From: Brugia malayi
Taxonomy: Eukaryota; Nematoda; Chromadorea; Rhabditida; Onchocercidae
Length of the DNA: 64,000 nt
NCBI RefSeq assembly: GCF_000002995.4
Contig: NW_025062476.1
Span: 1,786,001 to 1,850,000, forward strand
Direction of reading: 5' to 3'
Shown here: piece after piece, positions 14,201 to 26,913 of the stretch
How the letters are laid out: every line of letters starts with the position of its first letter
Numbering within the stretch: position 1 is the first letter of the stretch
Translations under genes and position numbers: made by a program
Notes under the pieces: model-generated
Databases searched by the model: none
Told to the model about the DNA's origin: nothing
What the model saw: only the letters and a program-made list of their open reading frames with translations

Positions 14201-15706
14201 TTATGATTATTAATAAAAGCTTTAATAAAATATCATTAGATAAATTTAAATTTTATACGATTAATATGTACATTTAGGAAAAAAAAAGTACTACTGCTGA
14301 TTACAAAAAAAAAAAAAAAAATTGTAATAAATACATTCAAAGTTTATTTATATACTTTGTTTATTTTCCTAAATATAAACATTCAAATTTTTAAAAAACT
14401 TTTTTTTTTTCCTAAACATCCAAAATTTTTCATTTTCAAACATTCAAAAAATTTCCTAAACATTCAAATTTTAAAATAAACTTTTTTTAAAAATCAGGGT
14501 GGTAATTTAACATGAATAACCCAACGGGCAAATATGATTATTTGTATTAGTGCATAAACTTTGATCGATTACTTACAAATACATTAGTACTTATTTACAA
14601 GTAATATATTAGTACCACTTACAAAGTTTATTGATATACCCTAATTTATTTTTTAAACATTCAAATTTTAAAACAAACCAGCGTGGTAACTTGACATGAA
14701 TAACCCAACGGGCAAATATGTTTATTTTTAATACTACATAAACGTGGTCGATTATTTACAAGTAATATATTGGTACCGCTTGCACATCGTATACCACTTC
14801 CAAAACGACAACAAATATAGATACCGTGATATGTGGAATGTGTACACGAATAACCAAAAGGACAACTAAAATTTTAATCAATTTTTTTTTTTTTTTTGAT
14901 TTATTTACAGTAGTATTTTTTGATTTATTTACAGTAGTATTTATTAATTCACTTACAGTAATATTTCTTGATTTATTTACAGTAATATTTCTTGATTTAT
15001 CTACAGTAGTATTTCTTGATTCATTTACAGTAATATTTCTTGATTTATTTACAGTAATATATCTTGATTTATTTACAATAATATATCTTGATTTATTTAC
15101 AGTGTATTTTTTTGATTTACTTTCAAGTGATTTATTACAATAATACTTTTTAATCTATTTACAGTAATATTTTTAATCTATTTATAGTAATATTTTTAAT
15201 TTATTTACAGTAATATTTTTGATTTACTTGCAGTAATTTGTTTTTTGATTTATTTACAATAATGTATTTACAAGTATATAATTATATTCATTTTCTTCTT
15301 TGTAGTATGAAAATTTTTAAATTTGTTTTCAATTTATATTATTTTCCTAGCTTAATTTATCCTATATTATTTTGTTTAAATACACTTCCATTATATTGTC
15401 TTTTTTCAATTTAAAAATCTTTTTTTTTTCAATTTTTTCAATTTATTTCTCTTTTTTTTTACTTATTTACTAAGCTAAACATTTTCCAATGTTCTTTTTG
15501 ATATTTGTTCCTAAAATTCAAAATTAAAAGAAAAGGACAATTTTTTTTATAAAAAAAAAATTACCTTGTATCAGTGATACCATTGCAAAATTGCTTATCA
15601 CCTGTTTGATAATCTTCATATGGATGCCAAAAAGTTGGACATTCTGGTTTTATTGTTTTTGTTGAAATTGATGCTGTTATTACTTTTGTTGTTATTGTTG
15701 TAGCAG

Positions 15707-15750
<44 letters not shown>

Positions 15751-16662
15751 ACAGTTATAGTTCTCGTGGCTGTTTTCATTTTCTTTTTTTTTGTCGAAAT
15801 TGATAGAGTACTTTTAAAGTTTGTAATTTTACTTGTTGTTGTTGATTTTAAACAACACACTGATATATTTGGATGATTCGATTTTGCACATTCATAATTT
15901 ACAGGACAATTAGTTGGATATAAAAAAGGATTGCATGCATAAGTTTGACCTGAAAATTTGACAAAAAAAAAAAAAAAAAATTGGTGAAAAATTAAAAAGT
16001 CAATTAAGAATTATGTAATAAACAATTAAATTTTACAAAATTAACATATATATTTGTGAATTAACAAATGAATGAAATAGTTTGAACATTTAAAATTTTT
16101 TTAATTTCATTTCATCCTTTTTCTTTTGCAATAAATAATTTTATACCTTCAATTTGATAGAACGTTTCTCTTCCATCTTCACAAAGAGCCATCTTAGTGG
16201 GATGTCCACAACATATCCAGGTAGATAATTCACGTGACACTTGACATGTATAACCATTCTGAATTAAATAAAATTAAATAAAACCTATTTTCAAATCTTT
16301 TTTTTTTTTTTTTTAGATTCATTTATTCTACAGTACGTCAACTAAATAGATCTTTAGAAACTGAATCACTGATAATCTAATTAATAGATAAATCAAATAT
16401 TGACAATTTAAATTTATATTCTTAAATTCTCAGTTCATCTTCAGATTGTTTACAACTGATAAAGCACTTGTATTTCATTCAATCCTTATCATTTTTATCT
16501 AATTAAAAGCACTTAAGTTACTCTTTCGAAACATCTTTTGTTTTTTCTTTTTTTCTTTTTTTTTATTAAAATTTATAAAATTTAAAAGGCCAAAAAAAAA
16601 AAAGAAATATTTCTAGAATAATGAATTAATAAAATTTTTAAAAAATTTCTCTCAGAAAGGTT

Positions 16663-16695
<33 letters not shown>

Positions 16696-19600
16696 GCACA
16701 AACCTGACTACATGAAGCACCTGCTCCGACACAAACTTCCACCTGTCCGTTTGCAAATTCGAAAGCAACCTGATCATCCGGACATATTCTGTTTGATGAT
16801 AAATTGTAGCAACATAAGTATACGTCAGTACTGTTTACGGATTTCACGCAAACAGCATTAGTGGGACATGTTAATGGATTATTTGGTGAGCAATAAATCT
16901 AAATTATCGCAAAATTTGCAATTAAATGAATAGTTCCTTTTTTTTTTTTTTTTTGATAAGTTTTAGAGCTTAAAATCATTTTTAAAAATTATAACATCAA
17001 ATTTTCATATGTTTATCTTACATGAATTATTTATTAATTTTATTTTTCCTTAATTAAACTATGAAATGTTATTGTTATCTATCAATGACTAAATATTAAT
17101 CCAAAAAAAAAAGAAAAAAAAGTAAACACTGAACCAAAATAAATAATTTGAAGAATAATTTGAGAATTGCTTGAGTTTTCTTTTTTTTTTTTGAATTAGA
17201 TTATTCTCATTAAACTGTTTCTTATTTATCAAACAATCATTTTATTTCTTTGTTTATATTTGTATTTGATTAAATCATTTGCACTATATTATGGACAATA
17301 ATTGATATCAAACTTTTTCTGACTATGGGATATTTTGATAATGATAATGTCACATATTTGATCTTTAATTTAATAAAGTAAAAATAATTTTCAATTTTGA
17401 GTAATATAATTAAATTCGATACTTTTTCATCATTTTCATTTAAAGCTGGCATAAAATTAGATGGACATTGAGTGATTATAGATGATGATAATGATGATGA
17501 TAATGATAATGATAAGAAATTACGGCAGCATACGTAAATATCAAATTCATTGATAACTACTTTATTGCAAGTGTGATTTGTTAGGCATAACGTTGACGTT
17601 GATTGCGTTAGAAAACAATAATAAGGTGTAGTACTATCACGCTAGAAAAATACGTCATTATACGTAATTACAAAGTTGCATTTAAAAAAAAAAACTAACA
17701 CTTGAATTTTTATGTTCGAACTTTTCCTTCAAATCAATTTTATAAATTATAACATATTGATGAACAAAATGTTTTTTAAAAAAATATCTAAAATTAATTT
17801 TGGAAAAATTAATTAAATAAAGCAATAATTTATTATTTTTATTAGAAATTAATAATTTATTACTAACCATTAAAAGTTTTTGCTGTTCTGGAAAAATTGA
17901 TTGTATTGCTTGTAGAATAGTTTGAATGGAACAGCATAAATATTGATTTCGATTATCGGTAGCTTGCAAACAAATGTAACTAAAGTTTCAATTTTGATAT
18001 ATTTTATTCCGGTGATAAAAGTATTTTGCAATTATCAGTTTACATTAACTTCTTATCATGTATAATTTCCGGAATTCCTACATATTTTAGTATTTTTTCC
18101 GTTTCTTGCTTTTGTTATCTTGTTGCTATGATGCAATATTGAAGTTTCAGAATTATTAATTAAATTTAATTATTTTTCGATTAATTGAATTTAATTTCAT
18201 GTTGAAATTATTTTATTAGTTTAATATGATCTAAAATAATGGTAGTTAAATGTGCTTTTATTTATTTCAATTTCGAAAATAGTGGAATATTCTTTTTTTT
18301 TATTTTTTATAAATGATTAAATTAAAATAGAATGAAAAAATGTTGATGCACTAATGCACCCTTTAGAACAATCATCTGATCGATTTCCGTTTTGATTGCA
18401 TCGTAAAAAACTGTTGCTTATACCGGATTGTGCTAGTTGATAATCCGGTTTGCTAGTTATTGTTTGTGTAACTTTCTGATTTTCATAGCAACATATGTGA
18501 ACATTTAACGAATTAGCAGCTGTTCTACATGTGGCACTGCAAATATGGCAATTTTATTTTAATTATTTAACTTATGCAAATAATTGCAAATAAAATTATA
18601 AAATAGGTAATTACAAATAAAAATTATAAATTTGATTAATAATTATAGAATATATTTTGTAATTTTGAAGTACGTAATACTAAAAGTATACATTTGTATA
18701 ATATAAAATTACTTATTTATGATGGGAAAAATTTACCCAGCTGGGCAAACATAAGTTTGACCAGGTTTAGTGCAATACATATTATTATTGCCAGATATTG
18801 CTGGTATTTGTTTAGAAGATGGACAATTGTACGGTAATCTATTTCTTATTAATGAACAGCAAAGCATAACACCTGGACGAATACTTGCTTCACATGAATA
18901 GCTATTAAAAAAATAAAATAAATAAATTTAAATAAGTTAAAAACAAAATAAAATGACTAAATTTTAAATTATTAAAAATTAAACTAACTTTATTTTTTTC
19001 TTTTTTTTTTTTTTCATTTTTCTTCTTATTATATTTATTAATTTCATTCGGTTTTACTCTTTTACGCTTAATATTTCAATGAAATGAAATATTAATTAAT
19101 AAATTTTCCAAATTGTAACAAAAAATAAATTTCAAATTTAGATATAGTGCTGAAGAAGAATGATACTAGAATACGAATAACAATAATCCATTTATATATA
19201 TTTTTTAATTGTTAATTATATATCTTTCTTCTTCCTTTCTTTTATTAGAATCAATAAAAAAGAAACTATTTCTAAAAGTTGCAATAAAATAAAAGAGCGA
19301 AAAAAAATTTTATTTGAAATAAAGTGTAAGGTGTAAATTTAAATAAATCAATTTGAGAAAAAAGAAAACAAAATATTGTTTACAAAGTAATTTTATGCTT
19401 ATTTGAATTGATTTACTTAAATTTATGTTTTATTGAATTAGAAAAAAAGCATATAGAAAAATATAAATATAAATTAAAAAAATAATTAAATTTTATTATA
19501 TAATGAGAGAAAAAATGATTAACAATAATTTTTAAAAAAAAAGTTTTACCCAATGGAACAAATTGGATTTTGCAATGTACATTTTCGCGCAATTCCAATT

Positions 19601-22191
19601 GGTAACATTTCAACAGAACGATTTCCATCGGCACATAATAAGGGTAATAAGTAATGTTTATCTATAATATTGGATTAATTTTATTAATTATTAGTTAGAA
19701 GTTTGATTTTCCAAAAAAAAAAAAAAAAAAAAAAAAGAACATTATTAATTAAATAAATTATTTTATCAAAATTAATTGATGTCAACAAAATTAACAAAAT
19801 TGCACAATTACTTTTATTGTTTAACTTAATTTGCTGAGTACAATTAAGCAACTTTATTCACTGAGATTCATTTTATAATGTTTGTAAGATTGGACAAAAT
19901 TATTTTTTTGTATTTTTTTTTAAATATTTTAAAAGCTTAGAAACTATTATATGTAAAATAATTATAGCTAAAACAATTTCAAAAATCAACTTGCAAAAAA
20001 GGAAAAATAACAAAATTTCAAATTCAAATTATACTAAATGATTTAAATTATAATTCCTACTCACTCAAAATATTCAGCTATAACTTTGATAGAAATATTT
20101 AATGTCCATATTATTAGAAGTATATCCAATGAAAAGCTATGAACAATGGAAAAATTTCTTTTTTTTTTTTTTTTTTTTAATTTAGATATTAAAAAAATTT
20201 TTTCACAAATTGTTGGAAAAATGTTTAATTTTTGAGAAGAAAAATAAATGCTTTTAAATTTATTAAAATTAGTTTTGATAAAAGAATTACCATTGAATTT
20301 TTCCTCACATTTATTACTTTTTTTTTTTTATAGAAGAAGTCATTTTACTTTAAAAAAAAAAAGTAAATATACCATCCAATTGACTATGAAGTATATGTTG
20401 AAAATATGGATAATTGTTGAGTGGACACGTTAAGTTATTGTCAAAGGTACTTTTGAAAATTGGCCATTGATAATTCTAAATGTTGACAAAGCTATTATTC
20501 AATTTGTAAACTACTAAAATTTATAACAATTTTCAATTTTTAAAATCTTAAAACTAATTGGAATAAAATAACTAAAGTAAACGAAATGAATTATTGCACA
20601 GCAAACATTACAAATAATAACTTTATAACTTAACAAAAAAAAAAAAAAAAAAAAAAAGTCAAAAAAGGAAGTAATACAATTACCAAATAATTATTACTCC
20701 TTTTTGCAATAATTGATTGTTCATAAGAATTGAATTGAACTGTTGACATGGATTGATTACAACAAAGAAATTGTAAAATTGTAGTAGATGATGATATTGA
20801 TGGTAAGCAAACACTATATGATGGACAATAACCAGGTGGTATACATGCCAATAATTGTCCTCGAAATATAGAAAATTTAAAATTTTCATAATGCTTTATA
20901 AGTATTCAAATATTTTCTCAAATATTACTTATTAAAAATTCAAAAATGTGATATTATTAAAGATATTTATTAGTTGTAATAAATTAATATTTGAAAAGCT
21001 TTAAATTAGTATGTTTTTTTTTTTTTTTTTATAAAACTATGTACTATAGCATTTAATATATTAAACTTAATTTGTAATTAAATAAATGAGTAGATAAAGT
21101 TTTTTTTTTTTCGAGAAAATTGAGCCTTAAATTTATCATTTTAATTTACAATAGCTAGAATTGAAAATTTAAAATGAATAGAATTGAAAAATTGTCATTG
21201 TAATTTTGTGTCAAATTAACACGGTATTAATTAAGTATTAAAATGGATAAGTTCAAATGAAACTAAATAAGCATTGTTAGGATAAAATATGAAATTATTA
21301 TAGCAAACGGAGTAAGCATTGCAGTGTAAGTGAAAATTTATCAAAATTAGCAAATTTAAATTTAAATTAAAACGAATATTTGGAAGGATTAGTAACAGAA
21401 GCAATACCTAAAAATTTTTTCGTTTTTGTGGAAAATTTATATTGAAATAATTGAGTAACTATATCATAAATTAAAAATATAATTTGAATAATAATATTGT
21501 TAGAAATATCAATATAATAGAACAAATAATAAATGTTATAAAATAAAAATCAAGTAAGAGAAAAAAACAAATTTGATTTTTTAAAATTAAAATTAAAAAA
21601 AAAAAATCTCTAGATCAAAAATTACAAAGGCAAATTTGTTGAATAATCATAAATTTACCATTACTACCGGTTGCAATTGATTGTCCATTAAGACATTGGC
21701 CAGGTTTTCTGCAACAAACCGTTTCCTGAAAACATCTGTATCCGGTTGGACAGTGAGCTGTCAATGAGCAGTAACGTGGTTGACCTGTTGATTGTTCCAG
21801 AAATGGTACTTCATCTATAGGACATAACCACTGCACATCTTAAATATATATATTTATATATATGAAGAAAGATTTTTTGCTGTGAAAAAATTAAAATTTT
21901 TTAAAATTTATTAGTTATAACAAAAATTTTGATAAAAAAAATTTGTATGAAAAATGATCAAAAATTTCATTTCTTTTACAAAAAAAAATATATATATATT
22001 TATGCTTATTTCTTTTATTTTAATTCATTGAAATTTTATATTTTTGAAATAAAATTTTCAAAATTTAAATAATATTATTGCAAAATTTTACTGTTAAAAG
22101 GAATTGATGTTGCATTAGAATTGTCAATTATAGACAATAAATGAAGGAAAATGATAATAATTAATTGATTAATTCGATTTTGATAGTACAT
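11227..22191 (-). CDS. Secreted modular cysteine-rich protein (lustrin-like/EB-like modules, Thr-rich linker)
   Basis: Nineteen exons, in transcript order: 22092-22191, 21659-21838, 20684-20859, 20373-20475, 19550-19661, 18737-18901, 18360-18536, 17868-17979, 17423-17641, 16704-16898, 16147-16258, 15565-15949, 14679-14865, 13673-13932, 13142-13259, 12542-12701, 12159-12363, 11853-12041, 11227-11362 (TGA). Phases close throughout, giving 1,096 residues. Residues 1-27 look like a signal peptide: a basic start, the core LIIIIFLHLLSII, then DNSNA. The rest is built of modules of the form CP...P...G...C...CP-GY-C...CC, with 17 Cys-Cys pairs in all and no Kunitz domain seen. Exon 12 adds a linker of about 40 residues dominated by threonine, likely O-glycosylated. 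The pattern fits the lustrin-type/EB cysteine-rich repeats common in nematode secreted proteins. An extracellular, cuticle or eggshell role is inference only. Donors such as GTGCAT after exon 7 are weak but phase-consistent. Confidence 0.84.
14495..14627 (-). pseudogene. Decayed partial duplicate of exon 13 inside intron 13
   Basis: On the minus strand this stretch repeats the 3' half of the neighbouring exon at 14679-14795, including the block encoding ICPLGYSC and the exon-end region. The flanking ATTCAAATTTTAAAA sequence is shared too, at about 14460 and 14655. In this copy the codon after YSC is TAA (14507-14509) where the functional exon has CAA. Other in-frame stops and a small internal duplication are also present. 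It sits between exon 13 and exon 14 and is presumably spliced out with the intron. Confidence 0.75.
14893..15280. repeat. Intronic minisatellite, about 24-bp unit
   Basis: Roughly 15 imperfect tandem copies of CTTGATTTATTTACAGTAAT plus ATTT (+ strand), within intron 12 of the cysteine-rich gene. Because the period is a multiple of three, a spurious open frame of about 105 codons runs across it. The unit resembles GATTATTTACAAGTAATAT from the adjacent exon 13 (about 14748-14766), suggesting that the array was seeded by exon sequence. Confidence 0.85.
15706..15750 (-). repeat. In-frame (ACA)n threonine microsatellite in exon 12
   Basis: A GTT trinucleotide run on the + strand, read as ACA on the minus strand, encodes about 15 consecutive threonines in the linker of the cysteine-rich protein. 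It is flanked by more Thr-rich but less regular codons. Length changes here would alter the linker without shifting the frame. Confidence 0.85.
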
Positions 22192-24961
22192 CGAAATGCT
22201 ATTCGTCGTAACGGAACAGACTAAATCGGTGTAATCGGTCAATTTAGTGTACCGTAATGAGTGATTGAATAGAGGTGGGAATGTACCTGGATTTTATAAA
22301 TAATAAAATTTCATATTTGTTAAGCAAATAAAAGCTAAAAAGGAGGAAGAAAATGAAGTGAAAATTTAAAAGATATCAATAAATGGAATAATCAAAGAGA
22401 GAGAGAGAGAGAGAGAGAGGGAGGGAAGGAAAGAAAGAAAAGAAATTTTTTTTTTTTAAAAAAAACTTTGAAGAAAAAGAAAAAAAAAATGATAATATCT
22501 TGAATTATCTAATATAATGAATATGAAATAGAAATGAATTGTTAGCAAAAATAATTGTAAACATTGTAAACATTATTGTTGTGTCCATTTTTCCTTCTTT
22601 TATTTATTTATTTTTTATTTATTTTTTTTTTTAAAGAGCAATTAAACTATTTTAATACTTTTTGTTAATTTCCTATAAGCCACCTATAAATTTACATCCA
22701 ACCATTGGGTAAAGTTAATTTCATCGAAACGTTTACACTTTATTCATACTAAAAATCCTTTAAGCTATTAGCCAAATAAAATGTTTACTTGATCAATATA
22801 AGATAGTATAAATTTGAACAGATTATAAATTGAAATGTTACTATTTTTAGGAATGTTATTAATCGAATTTTAAAAAAGGGCATGACCTCTTTTAGTTTAA
22901 AATAGTAGTAGTACTAATCTTGATCATTTACATTTATTGATTGATTTATTGATATTGATAGCTACGGATGTCACTTAAATTTCAGTCAAATTTGAATTAT
23001 TACTGAGCAAATAACTTTTGAAGTAAATAACAGTTCGAAATTATTGAATGACAGTTTTCCTTCCAAATTTAATTAAATTAACTGATTGATTGATTGATAC
23101 TAATGGTTTTAATTATAATTTAAATTTTCGACAAAATACTTGAAAAAAGATAATACCATTAGTTAGCCAAAACATGATGACATATATACCTTATATGAAT
23201 TGATCTAAAATTTTAAGTAATTAATTAGATGAGTCATACATCTCAAATAATGAATGGTTTTCTTAGTTAATTAATTAAAGACATAAAATTAGAAATTTAT
23301 TGTAAGATTTCTTGAGAATTTTGTTGAAGGAAAAAAATCATTGAAGAAAGTGTCAAAATGAATTTTGCAAAAAGAAGTAAATTAGTTCGAATATACCTGA
23401 AAAATTGTCAATCTATTTCCGTATTTCCGATTCATATTTTGACTTAAACTTTTTTTCCGATTCATATTTTGACTTAAAAAGTATTTCCGATTCATATTTT
23501 GACTTAAACGTTTTCTTTTTTTTTTTTTTTTTTCGAAATGAAATTCGACTAATAATAAAAAGAAATGTTACAATTATGATAGTTCTTAATCTTTTATTGT
23601 TTTTTTTTTTAACTTAATATTTGTTATACTATACAATTAGACGTACGTATATGACGTCAAATACGTGTATCTAAAAATGAAGGAAAGATTTTATACACAG
23701 TTATGTATGAATAAAAGAAAAAGCGAAAAAAAAAGGAATAAGCAGATGTAAGTAATAATAATCAAAGTATATGTTTGTATTCCGGAAGTTACAAGGTAAG
23801 AAATGTCCGGAATGTTAATTTAGGTTACTTTAAGGCTTCCGGAAGATTAATATTTTTTTGAATTTAGCTTATTTCTTATAGTTTTAGCGTAAAATTGGTA
23901 ATAAGAAAAAATCTTTAATTTTATTTGGAAAAAATTTTTTTTTTTTGATAATTTATGCCAACTCGCTCGCATGTATAAGAAGCAGAGAAAAAAAATTTTT
24001 AAAATGGTTGCGCAGAAATGCACGTACGCATTTTGGTTATTGCGTTTTTGTTGTGAGTTATGAGATGTCGCGGGGGGTTCTCCGGGATTTTTATTAGTTG
24101 GTAGCATGGAAAAGGAAAGAAGAAATGCATTATTGCATTATTATCTCTGATATATCATCATTTTAACTGTGAAATTATCCTATGTGACATTTTCTGAGAG
24201 TTTCTTTAGTTCATTCTCGAAAGTTCGAAATTATTAGATACTTTGATATTTCTCTTCTTTCACTCTTTTCATATCTTTTCTTGCTTAAAATTAATTTAAT
24301 TCTAAAGCATTTACATTTTTATGTTTTTTTAACATTTTATTTTTATTTTTTTAACATTTAACAGATTTTAAAATAATTTAATCCTCAAATTTGAATGTAA
24401 TTACTCTTGAATGTTTCAAAATTTAAGATGTTTATGGTATTAATTGACAAAATTATCATTTGAGTTCATTTTTACATTTTATATTCGCATTAATCAGAAA
24501 ATTTTTGAAACACTAAAACACTCTTAGAGATTAGAAATTTTAAGCCTTTTCTTTTGTATGTATTCGAGATTTTATTGTATCAATTTAACAGTTTGTAGTG
24601 GGTAAATTTTCATAAAAACTATCCTGAAAATTTGTGACAGTATTATTTATGAATCATCGTATTATCAGTCATGAAATCTTGAATATTAAAATTTTCTTTT
24701 CTTTCTTATATTATTTTGCTTCGTTAAATCTATCCTAAATCTAGGTCTAATTGATAAGCATTTCATATTATATTTTTACTCTGTAAATAATTAGGTAAAG
24801 TTTTTTTTTTTTTTTGTCAGACTAAAATGGTGAATACCTCACAAAGGATATGAGAGAGAGAGAGAGAGAGAGGGAGAGAGGGAAAGAGAGAGGGAATTTA
24901 TCGATTTTATTTATTGGCAGGAATTTATGATTTGAGTTTAGCTTTACTTTTAGACTGTAGT
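22192..24961. promoter_or_regulatory. Divergent intergenic/promoter region
   Basis: About 2.8 kb between the start of the minus-strand cysteine-rich gene and the start of the plus-strand F-box locus. It contains (GA)n runs at 22395-22431 and about 24851-24895, and three copies of a 27-bp repeat (core TTTCCGATTCATATTTTGAC) at 23423-23510. A perfect CRE-like TGACGTCA lies at 23652-23659. Three CCGGAA elements (ETS-like) fall within 65 bp, at 23780-23787, 23805-23812 and 23837-23844; the outer two are perfect TTCCGGAA palindromes. No firm exon was found. A minus-strand frame at 23847-24107 has a hydrophobic core but no support. Confidence 0.5.
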
Positions 24962-26704
24962 ATGCGAAAGATATTAATCTCTCAATTTAATAACGAACAA
25001 GTGCCAATGCTATCATCTCATATTTCCAATATACGCCGTATCAACAGTGATCCAGCAGAAACACAATCAAGAAGTGCAACCGATAACCGAATTAGTTTTA
25101 CGGTGAGAAATACTCAACAATTATTAGTTACATTCAAATTTTGTAGAGAATATTTAAAAAAGTACCGTAGCATACTAGTTCATCTACAAATGATAATGAT
25201 AACAATGATTAATTACAATTTTCATTTAATAGCATTTGGTAGAAAAAAATTCCAAATGAATTATTCACAAAAAGATACTATCGATTGAGTTAAGATAATT
25301 AAGATCATCGTTTATCGATGCTAAAAATATGCAAACTGAGTCACATTTTCGGGAATTTTTTTTTTTGGTGAGCAAAATTTTGAAATTAAAATTTTTTATT
25401 TGTTGAACAATTCCATCTTATTCATTCAGCAATTCGTTTACCATGCAGCTAGTAAAATTCTTGACGAATTCTCAGTAAATTCAAACAATTAAATAAATCA
25501 ATAAAAGAGAATGTTGAAATAGCCGAGAGACGAGTACAACAGAGTAGGGACAGACATACAGAATAAGGGTGGTAGACATATGAATCTTAAGTTCAAGCAT
25601 TAGTTAACAGTTTCCGGTGATCATTGGCATAGTTATTCCGGTTCAATGGATTTTGCATAAATGTTGAAATGGATGAAGAAAGCTGGGACCGTAAAGAGGA
25701 AAATGTGATACAACGATACAAACAGTAGTGTTTTATAATTTTTTTCAGAACAGTTTTTGCAAGAAATTCAAATTGATCTACATCTTCTATTCATATGACA
25801 AGAACACAATCCTTAGAAGTTTATAAAAGAAATGTAAAGCCGAAAACAGCAACAATAATTTTACTGATATAAGAATTGAATAAGGAATTAATTAATTAAT
25901 TAAAGAAACCATGACCTAATTAACAAATTTTTTTGCCAATTTTGGCATTAGCATTAGTTTATTAAGTTTCAATAGTTTATCATTGTATTTTTCCTTCCTT
26001 TCGCACTTTCCCCTCCAATCTGTTTGATGATGATGATAATGATTTGCAAAGACATAGTTCAATATTGTGAGATGAAGACAAAATTATTTGGTAAGTTTAT
26101 TTGGAGCAAAATTTGTCAATCTCTGACAAACATAAAATCAATGATTTTGGTAAATCGAATGTTGCTGCTTATCATTATTCCTCCTTGGAGCTTTTCAAGC
26201 GACAACTTACGAGATCCTTGATAAGATATTATTCAAATAAAATTTTTTGATTGCGAAGTATGAACAAAGGTGATTTTAAACTGATTAAATTGATATAACG
26301 GACGTAAATATAGCTGACTTATTGATCCAGTCAATTTTTGTCTTATTTTTAGTCTGAAAATACCGAAACGGGACAGATTACAAGTTTTTTTGCTGTTCGC
26401 AAGCGTCGAACTAGCGAAGAAAGTATTTCTTTGCTAAACGGAAAGAAAACGAAAGCATATGGAGCATTGGATCCCACTAGTATTTCTTCCAGTCGATTGG
26501 TTCCGTGTTGCAATTTCTTCGACGATAAAGAAAACGGTATTAATCGTGAATTCCTCAGTGAAGCGAAATTTGCTACCATTATCTGCATACACATATATAG
26601 TTATTATTATTATTACTGTAATTATTATTAGCTTCTTACTATGGATGATAGTTAAGAGATGAGCCTCATTGCGCATTGAAATGTGTCGCTTTTCCGGTGA
26701 ACAG
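24962..26704 (+). CDS. Upstream exons with PIP-like motif and KEN box (N-terminal extension of the F-box gene, or a separate small gene)
   Basis: Three exons in consistent phase: 24962-25102, 26353-26536 and, more weakly, 26659-26704. An acceptor TTTTAG at 24948-24953 lies just before the ATG at 24962. Exon 2 encodes TGQITSFFAVRKRR (residues 53-66). This fits the PCNA-interacting pattern I-x-x-F-F followed by basic residues, but has T where the consensus has Q. A basic residue at +4 after the FF pair and T after the hydrophobic anchor recall a CRL4-Cdt2 PIP degron, although S replaces the usual D. Exon 2 ends in DDKEN, a KEN-box APC/C degron. If the GT at 26537 is not used, the frame runs on into a Tyr-rich tail and stops, giving a stand-alone protein of about 140 aa somewhat like the PAF15/PCLAF layout. 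If used, the exons join in frame to the F-box gene. I cannot decide between the two. Confidence 0.55.
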
Positions 26705-26913
26705 GTAATTTTTGTTTACCGTTGTGACAGATAAAACATTCAGCGGAGAAATGCGATTAGGTAAGATTAATTATTACTATAATATCTTGTAATAGGTTAA
26801 TTATGAGCTGATACAATGTAATGAGACCAAATATCTACGTTATAACTTTCTTCTGTAAGAGATTTGTTTGAATTTGAAAGCAGTTAATCGAATTCAAAAA
26901 ATAACTATTATAG

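Noticed and set aside
14826..15143. Plus-strand 105-codon frame of repeated FLDLFTVI-type units
   Set aside because: Product of the 24-bp intronic minisatellite, whose period is a multiple of three.
11227..22191. Kunitz (BPTI) or other protease-inhibitor domains in the cysteine-rich protein
   Set aside because: The spacing is CP-GY-C...CC repeated; no Kunitz six-cysteine pattern with its conserved aromatic and glycine residues was seen.
23847..24107. Minus-strand 86-codon frame (start MLPTNKNPGEPP) with a hydrophobic segment
   Set aside because: The first 30 codons look gene-like, but the rest is Lys/Asn/Phe-rich; there is no donor or partner exon and no recognised family. Kept only as a weak possibility.
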